From: Gracilaria vermiculophylla
Lineage: Eukaryota; Rhodophyta; Florideophyceae; Gracilariales; Gracilariaceae
DNA: 50,580 nt
Direction of reading: 5' to 3'
Assembly: GCA_019155205.2 (NCBI GenBank)
Contig: JAHNZQ020000308.1
Coordinates: forward strand, 2,403,528 to 2,454,107
Shown here: one piece after another, positions 39,314 to 48,756 of the stretch
How the letters are laid out: each line of letters begins with the position of its first letter
Position numbering within the stretch: the stretch's first letter is position 1
Program-made: the position numbers and the translations under genes
Notes under the pieces: generated by a model
What the model saw: the letters and a program-made list of their open reading frames with translations, nothing else
Databases searched by the model: none
Told to the model about the DNA's origin: nothing

Positions 39314-40180
39314 ATGACGGCGCCCAACGCGCGACAGACGCTTCCCACGGGCGCGCTCGACTCGCTGGCCGCCGCGTGGTTGCGCGAGGACTGTCCCTCC
39401 TTCGACCCCGCAGCCGTCAGCCTGCCGGCTACGCCGCTGTCGGCCGTGCTCTACGCCAAGTCACGACTCGTGTTGGCCGGCGCTCCCTTCTTCGATGCCG
39501 TCTTCCGCGCCCTCGGCTGCCGCGTCGATTGGATCCATCCCGATGGTCTGCTCATCCAGCCCTCGGGTAAGCAGCCCGTCGCCACCGTGCGCGGCCCCGC
39601 CCCGGACTTGTTGCGCGGTGAGCGCGTCGCACTCAACGCCCTCGCTGAAGCTTGCGGCGTGGCCACCGCCGCCCATGACGCCGTCAAGCTCGCGCGCGGC
39701 GCCGCTTGGAACGGCCGCCTCGCCATGACCAGAAAGACTCCCCCCGGCTTGCGCATCCTGCACAAGTATGCCGCCACTGTCGCCGGCATGGATCCGCATC
39801 GCTTTGACCTCACCACCCCCATGTTGAAGGATAATCACCTCAAGGCCGCCGGCAGTATATCGGCCGCTGTTTCCGCCGTCAAGGCCGTGGCCGGCTTCAC
39901 CGCCAAGGTTGACGTCGAGGTCTCCACCTTGTCGCAGGCTGTCTCGGCTTGCGAAGCCGGTGCAGACATCATCATGTTGGATAACTTCACCCCACAGCGC
40001 GTCAGAGACACTGTCCCTCTCATCAGACGCCAGTTTCCGAACGTCTTAATCGAGGTCAGTGGTGGCATCACTCCTCACAATTTGACGGATTTCTTCGTTG
40101 ATGGTGTGGATGTCATTAGTTTTTCAATAGGCAAGTATGCACCTGCCGTCGATCTCAGTCTCAAGATCGAAGGCGATTAA
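39314..40180 (+). CDS. QPT: Quinolinate phosphoribosyltransferase (nicotinate-nucleotide pyrophosphorylase)
   Basis: A 288-residue enzyme (EC 2.4.2.19) that converts quinolinate and PRPP to nicotinate mononucleotide in de novo NAD synthesis. Active-site motifs are all present: GERVALNAL, TRKTPPGLR, MLKDNH, IMLDNF and EVSGGI. The Arg, Lys, Asp and Glu residues that bind quinolinate and PRPP are kept. I chose ATG 39314 (context CGCCATGAC), which gives the usual family length; an upstream ATG at 39185 would add 43 Arg/Pro/Ala-rich residues overlapping the shared promoter, and could only be right if a plastid transit peptide is used. Single exon. Confidence 0.95.
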   Translation: MTAPNARQTLPTGALDSLAAAWLREDCPSFDPAAVSLPATPLSAVLYAKSRLVLAGAPFFDAVFRALGCRVDWIHPDGLLIQPSGKQPVATVRGPAPDLLRGERVALNALAEACGVATAAHDAVKLARGAAWNGRLAMTRKTPPGLRILHKYAATVAGMDPHRFDLTTPMLKDNHLKAAGSISAAVSAVKAVAGFTAKVDVEVSTLSQAVSACEAGADIIMLDNFTPQRVRDTVPLIRRQFPNVLIEVSGGITPHNLTDFFVDGVDVISFSIGKYAPAVDLSLKIEGD

Positions 40181-40760
40181 CTCTCTTACGCGCGCGTGTC
40201 TATCCTGATACAGCAATCCCATGTACCTCAAATGCGCAACATACCACGCACATCTGTCACCTACATGTGTTACCCACACTTTCTCCAAACTCTCACGTAG
40301 TCTCTCGACTTCTTGCGCACTATGCACTCAGCCCACTGTCTCTACAGCTCTCGGACATCGTTACCCAATTCGGTCGCGAACCACATCCAGTTCGTGCGCC
40401 TTAAAACAAGCTGCGTTCAACGCCCATCCACGTGCCCTGGTGCTTTCCATGAGTCGCCTACGCGCAGAACTCAATCTCAATTGCCGGCAGTCAGGGGTCA
40501 TAGTTCTTAAATCCTCACGTGCAGCTCAATCTTTGAAGGTTAGGGAGTTGTAGAAGCTCTGACCCGCCGGTCATACTATTTCTTTACCGAAAAAGAAGCA
40601 ACAATGGTACTGTAGATGCACATTCATCGAATCCTTGACTTCAATGTGCTCGACAGAGCGGTTCGTATAAACAGTCAGCGGTTTTAATAACGTTAGTGTT
40701 GCACACGTTTCTGAGTCTAACATACGCACGTACAGATCGTTCTGCCTTTGTGTCTCATCA
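40181..40760. other. Intergenic region between convergent genes
   Basis: 580 bp between the 3' ends of the quinolinate enzyme and VPS35. A 110-codon plus-strand frame (40221-40553) begins with an ATG but has no recognisable content and probably lies in the 3' UTR. Confidence 0.55.
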
Positions 40761-43349
40761 TCACAATTCCGAGACTTCTAACCCTTCAAACATCTTCAGC
40801 TCTTGCTTGAGATAGTTCGCTAAGTTGTGGTACCTGGTTGCCACCAGCTTCCCAAGTGAACTACCCTTATTTTGCTTTAGGTTCATCATGTTTCGGATTT
40901 TTTTCATAACAGATCCCAAAAACTGTTCCTCGCAAACGTTCGCCACTTTCATTTCATGAATGCGAACAGCGCAGTTTGCCACATCCAGCAACAGAAGTAC
41001 ACGTTCCGCGGGATTCATACAACACTCTGCTGTTTCTTGTGCCTTGGTAAGCCATGCTAATCCACTGGCCCCCATCCACGGGCCCACAATCTTTGCGCAC
41101 TGACAGAGGAGTATGCATTGGTCTGATCTTGTCAATGCTCTTATCGCGTGCTTCATAGCTCTGGATGCCAATGCTTCAAAGGAATCCTTTGGCAAGGCGT
41201 CCCGCACAAGCCCTAAAGTGACGATGATTTGTTGCAATGCAGTATGCTGTTCCCTTGAAGAAGTTATATGATCCTCATAAGCAACGAAACCACTTGAGAT
41301 GTTATCATACACAAATCTATTCGCGCCAACTAGACTTGCTGCCGTCCCGGCCACATGCAATCGCAGCCGTAAGGCTAACAAAGCAGACGAATCTGGAAGC
41401 AGCTCAATGCTTTCTGCTGCAAACCCAAGAATCTTCTCAACAAGCTTCTCAGTGTCGGCACTTTCCCAGCACCTCAGCGCTAACCGGAGCGAAGCAAAGA
41501 CCAATGACGGCAATGTGATAGACAATCTCTTTCCACCACCGTGGACCAATTCTTGCCGCAAAGCCGTGTAGAGCACGAGCGCTTTCGCGATGTCTTCATC
41601 GTGGCATAGGTAAACAATGCGAGCCACCAATTCTTGATTCTTTTCGAACTGCTCTTCGTTTTCCTCCACCCCTTGACCAAAATCTGATGGACGTAATTGC
41701 GACGCACCTAGCTGCAATGCATTTGTGTGACTTACCGGCATGAGTGCCAACAAATACTCGTGATGATGAGTTAAAGACGTTATATCGAATTTCTGATACA
41801 AACCCTCCCCGCTATCGTTTTCGTTGTTTTCAACTCCGAGTGCTCGTCGCTCCAGAACGAGCGGGGCCACATACCGAAACAATTTCTGCAACGTATCGAC
41901 ATCTTCGATGCATTTGGAGTAACCGCCTGCGGATAGAAGCAAACGGGCAGCCAAAGCCTTTTGATTCTCATAGCTGAGAAAGTTTTGCAGAACAATAAAG
42001 TTTTCCAATTTTAGTACAGCCCCGACGCTTCTGAAGCTATCAAGAGGTTTTGTTAATACCTCTAAAGCCAGCATTTCATCCACCGCTATAAGTGGTTTGT
42101 ACGAATTTGGAGACTTTCGATAGGATTTTGACTTTTTGCCATGATCAAAGCCAGATCCCAGTAGTTTCTGCATGTCTTGAACTGTGAAACCCAAGATATC
42201 GTCCACATAATCCGTGCGATTAGGTTCTGCACATAGTGTAAAATTCATGAGCTCCACATGTATTCGAAGGCGATCTGTTAGGCTAAGACTCGAACCTTGA
42301 TGTTTCACGACAGATGGTAACTTTTCCCTGAAAACCTGAAAAGCTTTTGCTTCAACAGCCGCTGTTTTGGCTTCGTCTGAGCTCGAAACAAAACGCGTCA
42401 ATCTCTGGATGATAGATGACAGAATTATACGCATGTTGACACCTTTTCTCAATTCCCGGCACATGGACATGAACGACTCCAATGTTTGCAGGTGAAAATC
42501 ATCTGGAAACACCTGAGCGAGACAGTCCGCAAGGTATTCTTGTGCAATAGAATCGTTGCATTTGACAATCTGTTGCACAACAGCGGGAAGTATTTCTGTC
42601 CGATACAAGTCCAGATTGGAGCCAACGAGCCGCCCAAGAGTTGCTATGTTGCTACCCACTAGAATTCGCAATTCCAGGCGTTCCTTTTCGAGCAACTCAA
42701 TATCACGCGCCGATGCTTCCCGCTCCATTCGAACCCATAGACGATTCATTTCAGTGAAGTTTCGAATAACAAAGCTTATGCTGTCGTGCACTGTTCCAGC
42801 ACTTTCATCTTCATCGCCCCTTTCCTCATCTGGTTTTACGTTTGGGAGTTTGTCCTTCATCATTTGCGAGAGATAGGCTCTCAAAAAGAGCCCCCTCTGC
42901 GGATGTTGCACGCCCGCGCACATTTCGACAAGGTCCTGCAAAACATCTTTTGCCGCTGCCTGTTGGCTCTTGATGTACACACTGCCAGCAGTTATGAGCA
43001 GATATAGTCTTGGAAGAACGAGGGGGGTTTCTTGCACTCGCTCGTACAGTTCTAAGACGGGCGCTCCCCGTCTGGCCGACTCCATCGCATAGTTTTCCAA
43101 CACTCGTAATTCTGCACCCACCGAAAGATAGACATCGTAGTAGAGCTTTGGTGAAAGTTCTGACGCCACAGTTGAACGAAGCTCTGCCGCAACGTCGGCT
43201 GCGATCTTGACAGCCTCATCAAGACGATCTGCGTCCAGGGCTCGCCGAAGCCGTTGCGCATGGAGACGAACGCTTGCGATTGATTCTCGCAGGTATCGAC
43301 CTTCTCGACCTTCGTCGGTGTCAGAAAGAGAGGAATGCGACGGGGGCAT
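40761..43349 (-). CDS. VPS35: Retromer core subunit VPS35
   Basis: An 862-residue protein, near the family norm of about 790-800. VPS35 is the alpha-solenoid scaffold of retromer, which returns receptors from endosomes to the Golgi. The VPS26-binding motif PRLYLL is at 113-118, followed by GSVYIKSQ and the highly conserved DLVEMCAGVQHPQRGLFLRA. Helical repeats continue to the end (LLLDVANCAVRI near the C-terminus). The N-terminal ~20 residues are Ser/Asp-rich and not conserved. The first ATG is 43349; the frame is open to 43448 without another ATG. Single exon, same strand as the two genes to its right. Confidence 0.97.
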   Translation of the reverse strand: MPPSHSSLSDTDEGREGRYLRESIASVRLHAQRLRRALDADRLDEAVKIAADVAAELRSTVASELSPKLYYDVYLSVGAELRVLENYAMESARRGAPVLELYERVQETPLVLPRLYLLITAGSVYIKSQQAAAKDVLQDLVEMCAGVQHPQRGLFLRAYLSQMMKDKLPNVKPDEERGDEDESAGTVHDSISFVIRNFTEMNRLWVRMEREASARDIELLEKERLELRILVGSNIATLGRLVGSNLDLYRTEILPAVVQQIVKCNDSIAQEYLADCLAQVFPDDFHLQTLESFMSMCRELRKGVNMRIILSSIIQRLTRFVSSSDEAKTAAVEAKAFQVFREKLPSVVKHQGSSLSLTDRLRIHVELMNFTLCAEPNRTDYVDDILGFTVQDMQKLLGSGFDHGKKSKSYRKSPNSYKPLIAVDEMLALEVLTKPLDSFRSVGAVLKLENFIVLQNFLSYENQKALAARLLLSAGGYSKCIEDVDTLQKLFRYVAPLVLERRALGVENNENDSGEGLYQKFDITSLTHHHEYLLALMPVSHTNALQLGASQLRPSDFGQGVEENEEQFEKNQELVARIVYLCHDEDIAKALVLYTALRQELVHGGGKRLSITLPSLVFASLRLALRCWESADTEKLVEKILGFAAESIELLPDSSALLALRLRLHVAGTAASLVGANRFVYDNISSGFVAYEDHITSSREQHTALQQIIVTLGLVRDALPKDSFEALASRAMKHAIRALTRSDQCILLCQCAKIVGPWMGASGLAWLTKAQETAECCMNPAERVLLLLDVANCAVRIHEMKVANVCEEQFLGSVMKKIRNMMNLKQNKGSSLGKLVATRYHNLANYLKQELKMFEGLEVSEL

Positions 43350-43543
43350 GGCTAGGGATGCATTGGAAGACAGAGAAGTGGAGGGAAACAAAAGAAGGCT
43401 GCATAAGCTTGCGATGAGGCCTGCTTTGGTCGCGATGCATCCAAGCAAGTGCGTATCGTCGCTGAAGAAAACTGTTGCGCCTATTGGGCCAATTTATAGC
43501 AAAAAAACAATGAACTGGGACCACTAATAAACTGATTTTCCTT

Positions 43544-43852
43544 TCAAGCAGCAGTCGTACCCGTAAGCAAAGGCTCGCTGGTTATCGATTGTGCATCATG
43601 GTTGGTTCGTGTGCAGCACCAATGACTTTGGCGGAGGAATTCCCGCTCGGGACATGAGAGTAAAACAGAGCTTGTGCACCTTTGTGCACCTTCGTCGCTT
43701 AACTCGACACAGCGCCGTCCAAGCTCACCGTGCAAGAAATCGCGAAGCGCATACCCCCGGACCAAGACCGCACTAATAGAGATACAAATTATGAGAACGG
43801 CCGTCTTGTTGTAGCGCACATCGATTTTTTGTAACAAGGCAGTTGAAGTCAT
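43544..43852 (-). CDS. Small possible membrane protein (102 aa), unknown
   Basis: ATG at 43852. One hydrophobic segment (TAVLIICISISAVLV, about residues 18-32) could span a membrane, followed by RDFLHGELGRR and a Cys-containing tail. The layout resembles small organelle or ER membrane proteins, but I see no family motif. It is 195 bp upstream of the VPS35 start on the same strand, so it could also be a 5'-leader frame or chance. Confidence 0.3.
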   Translation of the reverse strand: MTSTALLQKIDVRYNKTAVLIICISISAVLVRGYALRDFLHGELGRRCVELSDEGAQRCTSSVLLSCPEREFLRQSHWCCTRTNHDAQSITSEPLLTGTTAA

Positions 43853-44104
43853 TGTCACGAATAAGATAAGCTAGCAGTAACCCTATCCGGGAAGCTTGAT
43901 GGAGCAACGCCATGCGAGGACTTTACCCTTCGCAAGACAGGGAGTAGTATCTACAATAAAAGACTCCGAAAAAGAAGGCTTTCTTATAGCCTTGTACGTA
44001 TCTTGAGAAGAAGAGGATGAAACTTAACACACCCTCTTGCAAAGCGGATTTATATTGCTGAGTGCGAAAATGAGATGGCTTTCCCAACGATCCCGAGTTA
44101 CGCT

Positions 44105-45349
44105 TTAGGTCCCTACGCGTTGTTCTGCCAATGCGCGTTCTGAAGTGACGACAATGTCCAATAACATCTGAGCCACGTCCACGCTTTCCCAGTAATATTG
44201 ATGTGCCTTCACTGCGCCCCAGCTTGCCATTACATCAAACGGAGCGACTGTGACACCATCCTGCAGTTCAAAATCTATGCGGCTTGAAAGCATAACTTCA
44301 CTACCACCAGTTTCTGAATCTTTTTCGTTCTTATCTTCCCCGTCTTCCGAGACTGTTATGTATCCACTATGTCTCCATGATTCATTTGCTGACTCTGGAA
44401 GAGAACTCCGCCGTCTGTCATTGCCAAGGAATGAGAACAAGCTATCAATACCGCCTTGCTCACCTTCATTCCGTGTGCCATTTCCATTGGACCTGTCGCG
44501 GTCAGTTGCAAAACCAAATGACCATAGGTTGTAAATCACATCGTCCCAGAACAACCCCACGTCGTCCCAGAAAGTTCTCTTTTGCGGAACCACTTTGATA
44601 GCTTTGTGGGGGTTTTCACCACCAGCCATAAACGGTTCAAGTCGAAATGCAACCGGATCCATGGGATGAAAGATGTTAAAAAACCTCACATGTGCGCGCA
44701 GCTTTCGTATTGTGGCCAACGCAGTCTGGTGCTCACCAGGCGCCAGAACGGAGTACGCAGCAATTGGGCACCCGAGGAATACGACGGCATCAAGAGATAT
44801 GTTAAAAAAGTCGCTGGCAAGCATTTCTGTGACAATCATGGCGCTGATGGAGTGCGCCACCAAGGATACCGTGCCGCAGAATTTGGGCCTGTTCCTTCTG
44901 ACTGCCGAAAGCTGCTCGCTGATTTGGTGGGAAACAAGTCGGGCAATGGAGGACCGCCAGAAGTGCGAGGACATCATGAGGACGTCTCCGATACTTTCGG
45001 CGACCGCCGTCCGCACGGCGGTGGCCGCTGTACCTCCGGCAGGCTCGGCAATTCTGACCTTTGCTTGCCATGTTTCAAACGCGGGTTGATGCCACTCGAC
45101 GGGCAAGAACATGGCGGGAGGTGGTGGCTGTGTCTTGTTCCTACGACGGGAGGATTTCTGAAGTCGTTGACTGACGAGATGAAAATTTTTTTCGAGCTGA
45201 GAAATACATGTGTTGAGAGAGGACAGCCACGGTTGATGGTCTACGTATGGGTCGCCTGCGCCGTGTATTACTATGAACAAATGGTCGAGTGGGTCGAGGG
45301 AGAATTTGAGTGACGAGTCCAACCCAGATAAGCCCTCATTCCCAGCCAT
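44105..45349 (-). CDS. DDHD-domain phospholipase-like protein
   Basis: A 414-residue protein from ATG 45349. The start of the alpha/beta-hydrolase fold is LDHLFIVIHGAGDP (21-34). The nucleophile region is VSLVAHSISAMI (161-172), with Ser167 in A-H-S-I-S rather than G-x-S-x-G. The DDHD domain begins around AVVFLGCPIAAY (188-199) and contains FNIFHPMDPVAFRLEP (224-239), a hallmark of PA-preferring phospholipase A1 and p125 proteins. Near the C-terminus, KAHQYYWESVDVAQMLLDI supplies the late His/Asp part. Such proteins act on ER and Golgi lipids. An acidic Ser-rich linker (around 285-355) lies in the domain. The changed elbow makes activity uncertain. Confidence 0.88.
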   Translation of the reverse strand: MAGNEGLSGLDSSLKFSLDPLDHLFIVIHGAGDPYVDHQPWLSSLNTCISQLEKNFHLVSQRLQKSSRRRNKTQPPPPAMFLPVEWHQPAFETWQAKVRIAEPAGGTAATAVRTAVAESIGDVLMMSSHFWRSSIARLVSHQISEQLSAVRRNRPKFCGTVSLVAHSISAMIVTEMLASDFFNISLDAVVFLGCPIAAYSVLAPGEHQTALATIRKLRAHVRFFNIFHPMDPVAFRLEPFMAGGENPHKAIKVVPQKRTFWDDVGLFWDDVIYNLWSFGFATDRDRSNGNGTRNEGEQGGIDSLFSFLGNDRRRSSLPESANESWRHSGYITVSEDGEDKNEKDSETGGSEVMLSSRIDFELQDGVTVAPFDVMASWGAVKAHQYYWESVDVAQMLLDIVVTSERALAEQRVGT

Positions 45350-46108
45350 TGATGTGCGCACGGAAAGCTGGGCGGGTTTGAGTTGAAGTTGTTTTCAAGC
45401 GCAAGACTAAAGCAGAGCAGTTCACAGTGCCACTCGCAGATGACAGTTAAGAAATTGGTGCGGTGGAGTCGCTCTTGGGGTAGAGGGTCACCCAATACTG
45501 AGAAATATATGCAGAAGCATTTCAATCACGGCCCGTGCAGAGCGGAAGCGCAGAAGGTTGCGGGATGGCGGTGAGATGTGGAGGTTGAGGTACGGATGGA
45601 TGTAGAGGAGGGCGGAACACGGAGCGAGAACGAGAAGGCAGAATGGTACTATTCGGCGTTGTGTGCTTTCCTGCCCAAGCTGCACTGCAGGTGCGTGAAT
45701 AGGTCTGAAGTCCAAACAGCTATTAGACGATGGGCGCGGAGGCGCTGGGGAAGGGGCAGGAGCGCCACGACGCACGAAGAGGAGGGACGGTGGAAGCGGT
45801 CTGAACTACGTGTTCAGGAGATGCTGACGGTGCGCTGGCTGAGACTGGTGCCTTGCAAGGCGAAATCAATAAATGATCGCTTTCGCACACGGCGCGCACT
45901 GCATCAGCTGTAGCAGGGGTCACCGGCCATGGAGGCGCCTCCACTGGAAGACTCGGTATTCACACGGCAGTGGCGGCGCGGTGTGCGAGCGGGAGCTCGT
46001 CGCCTTGCTGGTATTGAGCTGCACGACGCAGTGAAGTGCAGCAGGTGCAGGTAGTTTTACAAATAGGCGGTTAACAATGAGCACAACACTAAAGGCAACT
46101 ACGAAGCG
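45350..46108. other. No supportable gene between DDHD and CUE genes
   Basis: About 760 bp. A 111-codon plus-strand frame at 45578-45913 has no early ATG and no motif. The region presumably contains the promoter of the DDHD gene and the 3' UTR of the CUE gene. Confidence 0.5.
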
Positions 46109-46648
46109 TCAGGAATCCTTCTTGGACGAAGAAGAGGCGGCAGCATGCGAGTGTGGCGCGCGCCTCCGGGCGGTGTGCCGCGCAGCCGGGCTGCTGTCGT
46201 GCGGGGTGCGCAGCACGTGCGACTCATCGTGTTCACGAGAAGCGTACGGGCGGGAAGATTGCGGTGGCGAGGCGACAAGGTCGTTATACAATTGCGAGAC
46301 CTGGTTGGCAGCCATTCGGCCGGCGCTGGTAACGGAGTCGACGATGGGGCGCACCGCGTTGGACACGTCCTGCATGGAAGGCAGCGCAAAAGGTGATTGT
46401 GCAGCTTGCTGTTGTTCGGTTGGTGGCGCATAACTGCCCTGCGCGGACATTGAATTTTCCTCCTCCTGAAGACGGCGCGCAAGAGCCTCGTCGTGCGCTT
46501 CCTGCATGCGGCGCGTGGCAGGGTCGATGTTGGGCTCGTCCCGCAGCAGGAAGTCGACGGTTCGTTCGACCGAATTGTTGTTTGCCTGCAGCGCGGCCTG
46601 CAGCGCTGCGCGGTCCTTGTCGGGAAACATGGCGCGGAGGGTGTCCAT
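46109..46648 (-). CDS. CUE-domain protein (ubiquitin-binding), about 179 aa
   Basis: From ATG 46648 the first 38 residues form a CUE domain: MDTLRAMFPDKDRAAL has the M-F-P motif (7-9), and NNNSVERTVDFLL ends in the conserved di-leucine. CUE domains bind mono-ubiquitin or ubiquitin chains. A charged helix (EAHDEALARRLQEEE) follows, as in other CUE and UBA-like adaptor proteins, then a Ser/Pro/His-rich tail. The start is uncertain: the frame is open to 47017, and an ATG at 46966 would add 106 residues of Arg/His-rich text that looks like translated GC-rich promoter. Divergent from the Hint gene. Confidence 0.75.
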   Translation of the reverse strand: MDTLRAMFPDKDRAALQAALQANNNSVERTVDFLLRDEPNIDPATRRMQEAHDEALARRLQEEENSMSAQGSYAPPTEQQQAAQSPFALPSMQDVSNAVRPIVDSVTSAGRMAANQVSQLYNDLVASPPQSSRPYASREHDESHVLRTPHDSSPAARHTARRRAPHSHAAASSSSKKDS

Positions 46649-47361
46649 AGCGAAGCGTTGCTCTTGAAGCGAATGGAAGGAGCTGCACACTGGCTGCGAG
46701 ATGCTGCTGGCGATGAAGCGAACGGAGAGGGGGGGGGGGAGGGTGGACTGTCGTCGACAGCGTCGGACCGCGTGCACCACGTCAGGCTGCGCCCAGTGCA
46801 GGCGCACACAGTGGTGCGCATGGTGGGCGCAGTGGGTAACCGTGGCTACCGGCGGACACTGCGGCTGGTAGCCGTTTGTAGCGCGTGTCCAGCGCGCGTC
46901 ACGCGCGGGGGCGCCGTCACGTGCGGCGATGGCGCGGAACACGCCGTGCGACGTGGCGTGCGCCATTGCGGCGCGCCGCCACCGCGAGCGCGCCCAATCG
47001 CTGCGGTGGAAGGGCACGTCTTACACAAGCGCAGCGCGCCGCAGATTGCGCCGCTTGGCCGCCCGCGCACCGCGCCGCGCGCGCTACCGCGTATGGGCGC
47101 AGCGCGCAGCGGCGGCGTGCCAGGTCATGCGCGTGACTTGTGGAACACGCCGTCTGCATCGATCCAGCCTGTGCGCGGTAAGCCCACCACTGCCTCGCAG
47201 ATAGATATTGCTCCCAACCGGCCTCCCACCAACGTCCATGTTGACTCCCGCTCCCGCACCCGGTCTCCGCCCCCGCCGCGTTCCTTGCCATAACGCTTTC
47301 ATTCCCTCGCCCGTCCTCGAGTCTGCACCGCTACTTCGCGTCCCCGTCCCTACCCTCCCCC
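46649..47361. promoter_or_regulatory. GC-rich shared intergenic region, likely bidirectional promoter
   Basis: 713 bp between the divergent CUE and Hint genes. It is strongly GC-rich with many GCGC motifs (46900-47130) and a run of ten G near 46731. The pyrimidine-rich stretch just before 47362 looks like the 5' leader of the Hint gene. Confidence 0.55.
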
Positions 47362-48756
47362 ATGCCGCTCGTTTCTGTTGCCGCCGTGGCGGCCGTCCTG
47401 ATGGCGCCTTTCTACACCGTGCTCGCCCTTCCGGTTGACCCGTTAGCCGTCCCCGCCTTCACATCGCATGATACCCCCAGCATGCGACCTTTCGCCCGTT
47501 CCGGGTCGCACCCCCCCAATCCAACAACCGTCTCTTCCTGTGGTCAATGGATATCGATCTACGAGCGTCACTGGCAACAATATCCCGATTGCCATCGCGG
47601 AAAGACAAACCCTCGCTGTTGTGAGCTCTACGACCTTATGGACAAGTCCATTCGCATCTTTAAACATGAGCTCAAGTGTCAAGTCACCAACATCGCTTTC
47701 TATCAGAAGAAGTTCTCCGCGTACTGTGTCAACGGTGGATCAACTTCCACGCATACCTCTACCTCTCACGGTACCGTCGTCACGTCCTCGTCCTCCGAGA
47801 CTTCCTCCATCAGCTTGAGACCGCCCGGCATCGACGAAGGCTCGCATGGAACCGGAAAGATTACAATCTTGGAAGAGGAGGTTTCTACGCACACCGGACA
47901 AGTGTGTACTTCTGGAAACTGCTGTACCGGTCAGAGTTGCTATTGCCAGTCGTGTGTGGAAACCGTGACCACCACCACCGTCGAATGTACCTCCACAAGC
48001 TGCGGATGCGTCGGAGCACACTGTACCACTCCGTGTACTGGTACACACTGCACCCCCTCGTGCACCGGCACCAACTGCAATACGGTGGCCGTTCAGCAGC
48101 CTCAACAACCAACAACTCAACAACCAAACCAACCAGGCACTACTACGACCACATATATATGTCAAGCCAATGTGAATTGCAACGGTGTTTGCGTCAACAA
48201 CCAGTGCGTAGGTGTGAGTACGGGCGGGGGTGTCACTCCGCAGAGCAATAACGATGATGATAACGTCTGCTTCCACCCCCAAACCACTGTTACTTTGGCG
48301 TCCGGGCGTGTCAAGTCCATGAAGCAACTCAGTGTCGACGACCGCGTACACGTCGGTTTTGGAAAGTTCAGTCGCGTGTTTATGTTCACGCACAACGATG
48401 CTTTTGTTCCGGCTACGTTCATGAATGTGAGTGTGCAAAGTGGCGAATCCATCATGCTCACACCGTCTCATTTCATCTACCTGCGACAGGGGCTCATGCA
48501 AGCTTCGCATATCAAACAAGGTGTGCAAGTACAGATGCACGACGGTCGCTATGAAAGTGTGGTCAACGCGAAGCGCGTGAGGAGTTATGGACTGTACAAC
48601 CCGCAAACCATGCATGGAGACATTGCTGTATCCGGGTTCCGTGCTTCGACGTACACCACAACGATCCCTTCAGGCACGGCGCACGCGCTTCTCGCTCCCC
48701 TCAGAGCATTGTATCGGATATGTGGCGCTCACATATCTGTGCTGTTCTCGAGTTGA
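47362..48756 (+). CDS. Secreted Cys-rich protein with hedgehog-type Hint (Hog) domain
   Basis: A 464-residue protein with an N-terminal signal peptide (hydrophobic 1-23). A Cys-containing segment (60-122) and a Ser/Thr-rich linker lead to a Cys-rich repeat region (182-283) with units such as CTGTHCTPSCTGTNC, and a Gln/Pro/Thr stretch. The Hint domain starts at NVCFHPQTTVTLASG with Cys303 as the expected splicing nucleophile, continues with KQLSVDDRV and LTPSHFIYL (His370 of the T-x-x-H block), and ends with GDIAVSGFRASTYT, matching G-x-x-V-V-D-G-V-x-A-S-x-Y of hedgehog. Hint domains self-cleave at the Cys and in hedgehog attach sterol. There is no hedgehog signalling domain. It probably releases the extracellular N-terminal part. 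Confidence 0.9.
   Translation: MPLVSVAAVAAVLMAPFYTVLALPVDPLAVPAFTSHDTPSMRPFARSGSHPPNPTTVSSCGQWISIYERHWQQYPDCHRGKTNPRCCELYDLMDKSIRIFKHELKCQVTNIAFYQKKFSAYCVNGGSTSTHTSTSHGTVVTSSSSETSSISLRPPGIDEGSHGTGKITILEEEVSTHTGQVCTSGNCCTGQSCYCQSCVETVTTTTVECTSTSCGCVGAHCTTPCTGTHCTPSCTGTNCNTVAVQQPQQPTTQQPNQPGTTTTTYICQANVNCNGVCVNNQCVGVSTGGGVTPQSNNDDDNVCFHPQTTVTLASGRVKSMKQLSVDDRVHVGFGKFSRVFMFTHNDAFVPATFMNVSVQSGESIMLTPSHFIYLRQGLMQASHIKQGVQVQMHDGRYESVVNAKRVRSYGLYNPQTMHGDIAVSGFRASTYTTTIPSGTAHALLAPLRALYRICGAHISVLFSS

Noticed and set aside
40221..40553. 110-codon plus-strand frame after the quinolinate gene
   Set aside because: Ser/Thr/His-rich text without a domain, within the 3' spacer of convergent genes.
44582..45313. 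243-codon plus-strand frame opposite the DDHD gene
   Set aside because: It is antisense to a well-supported coding region and shows no family motif.
45578..45913. 111-codon plus-strand frame
   Set aside because: It has no early ATG and no recognisable domain, and lies upstream of the DDHD gene start on the other strand.
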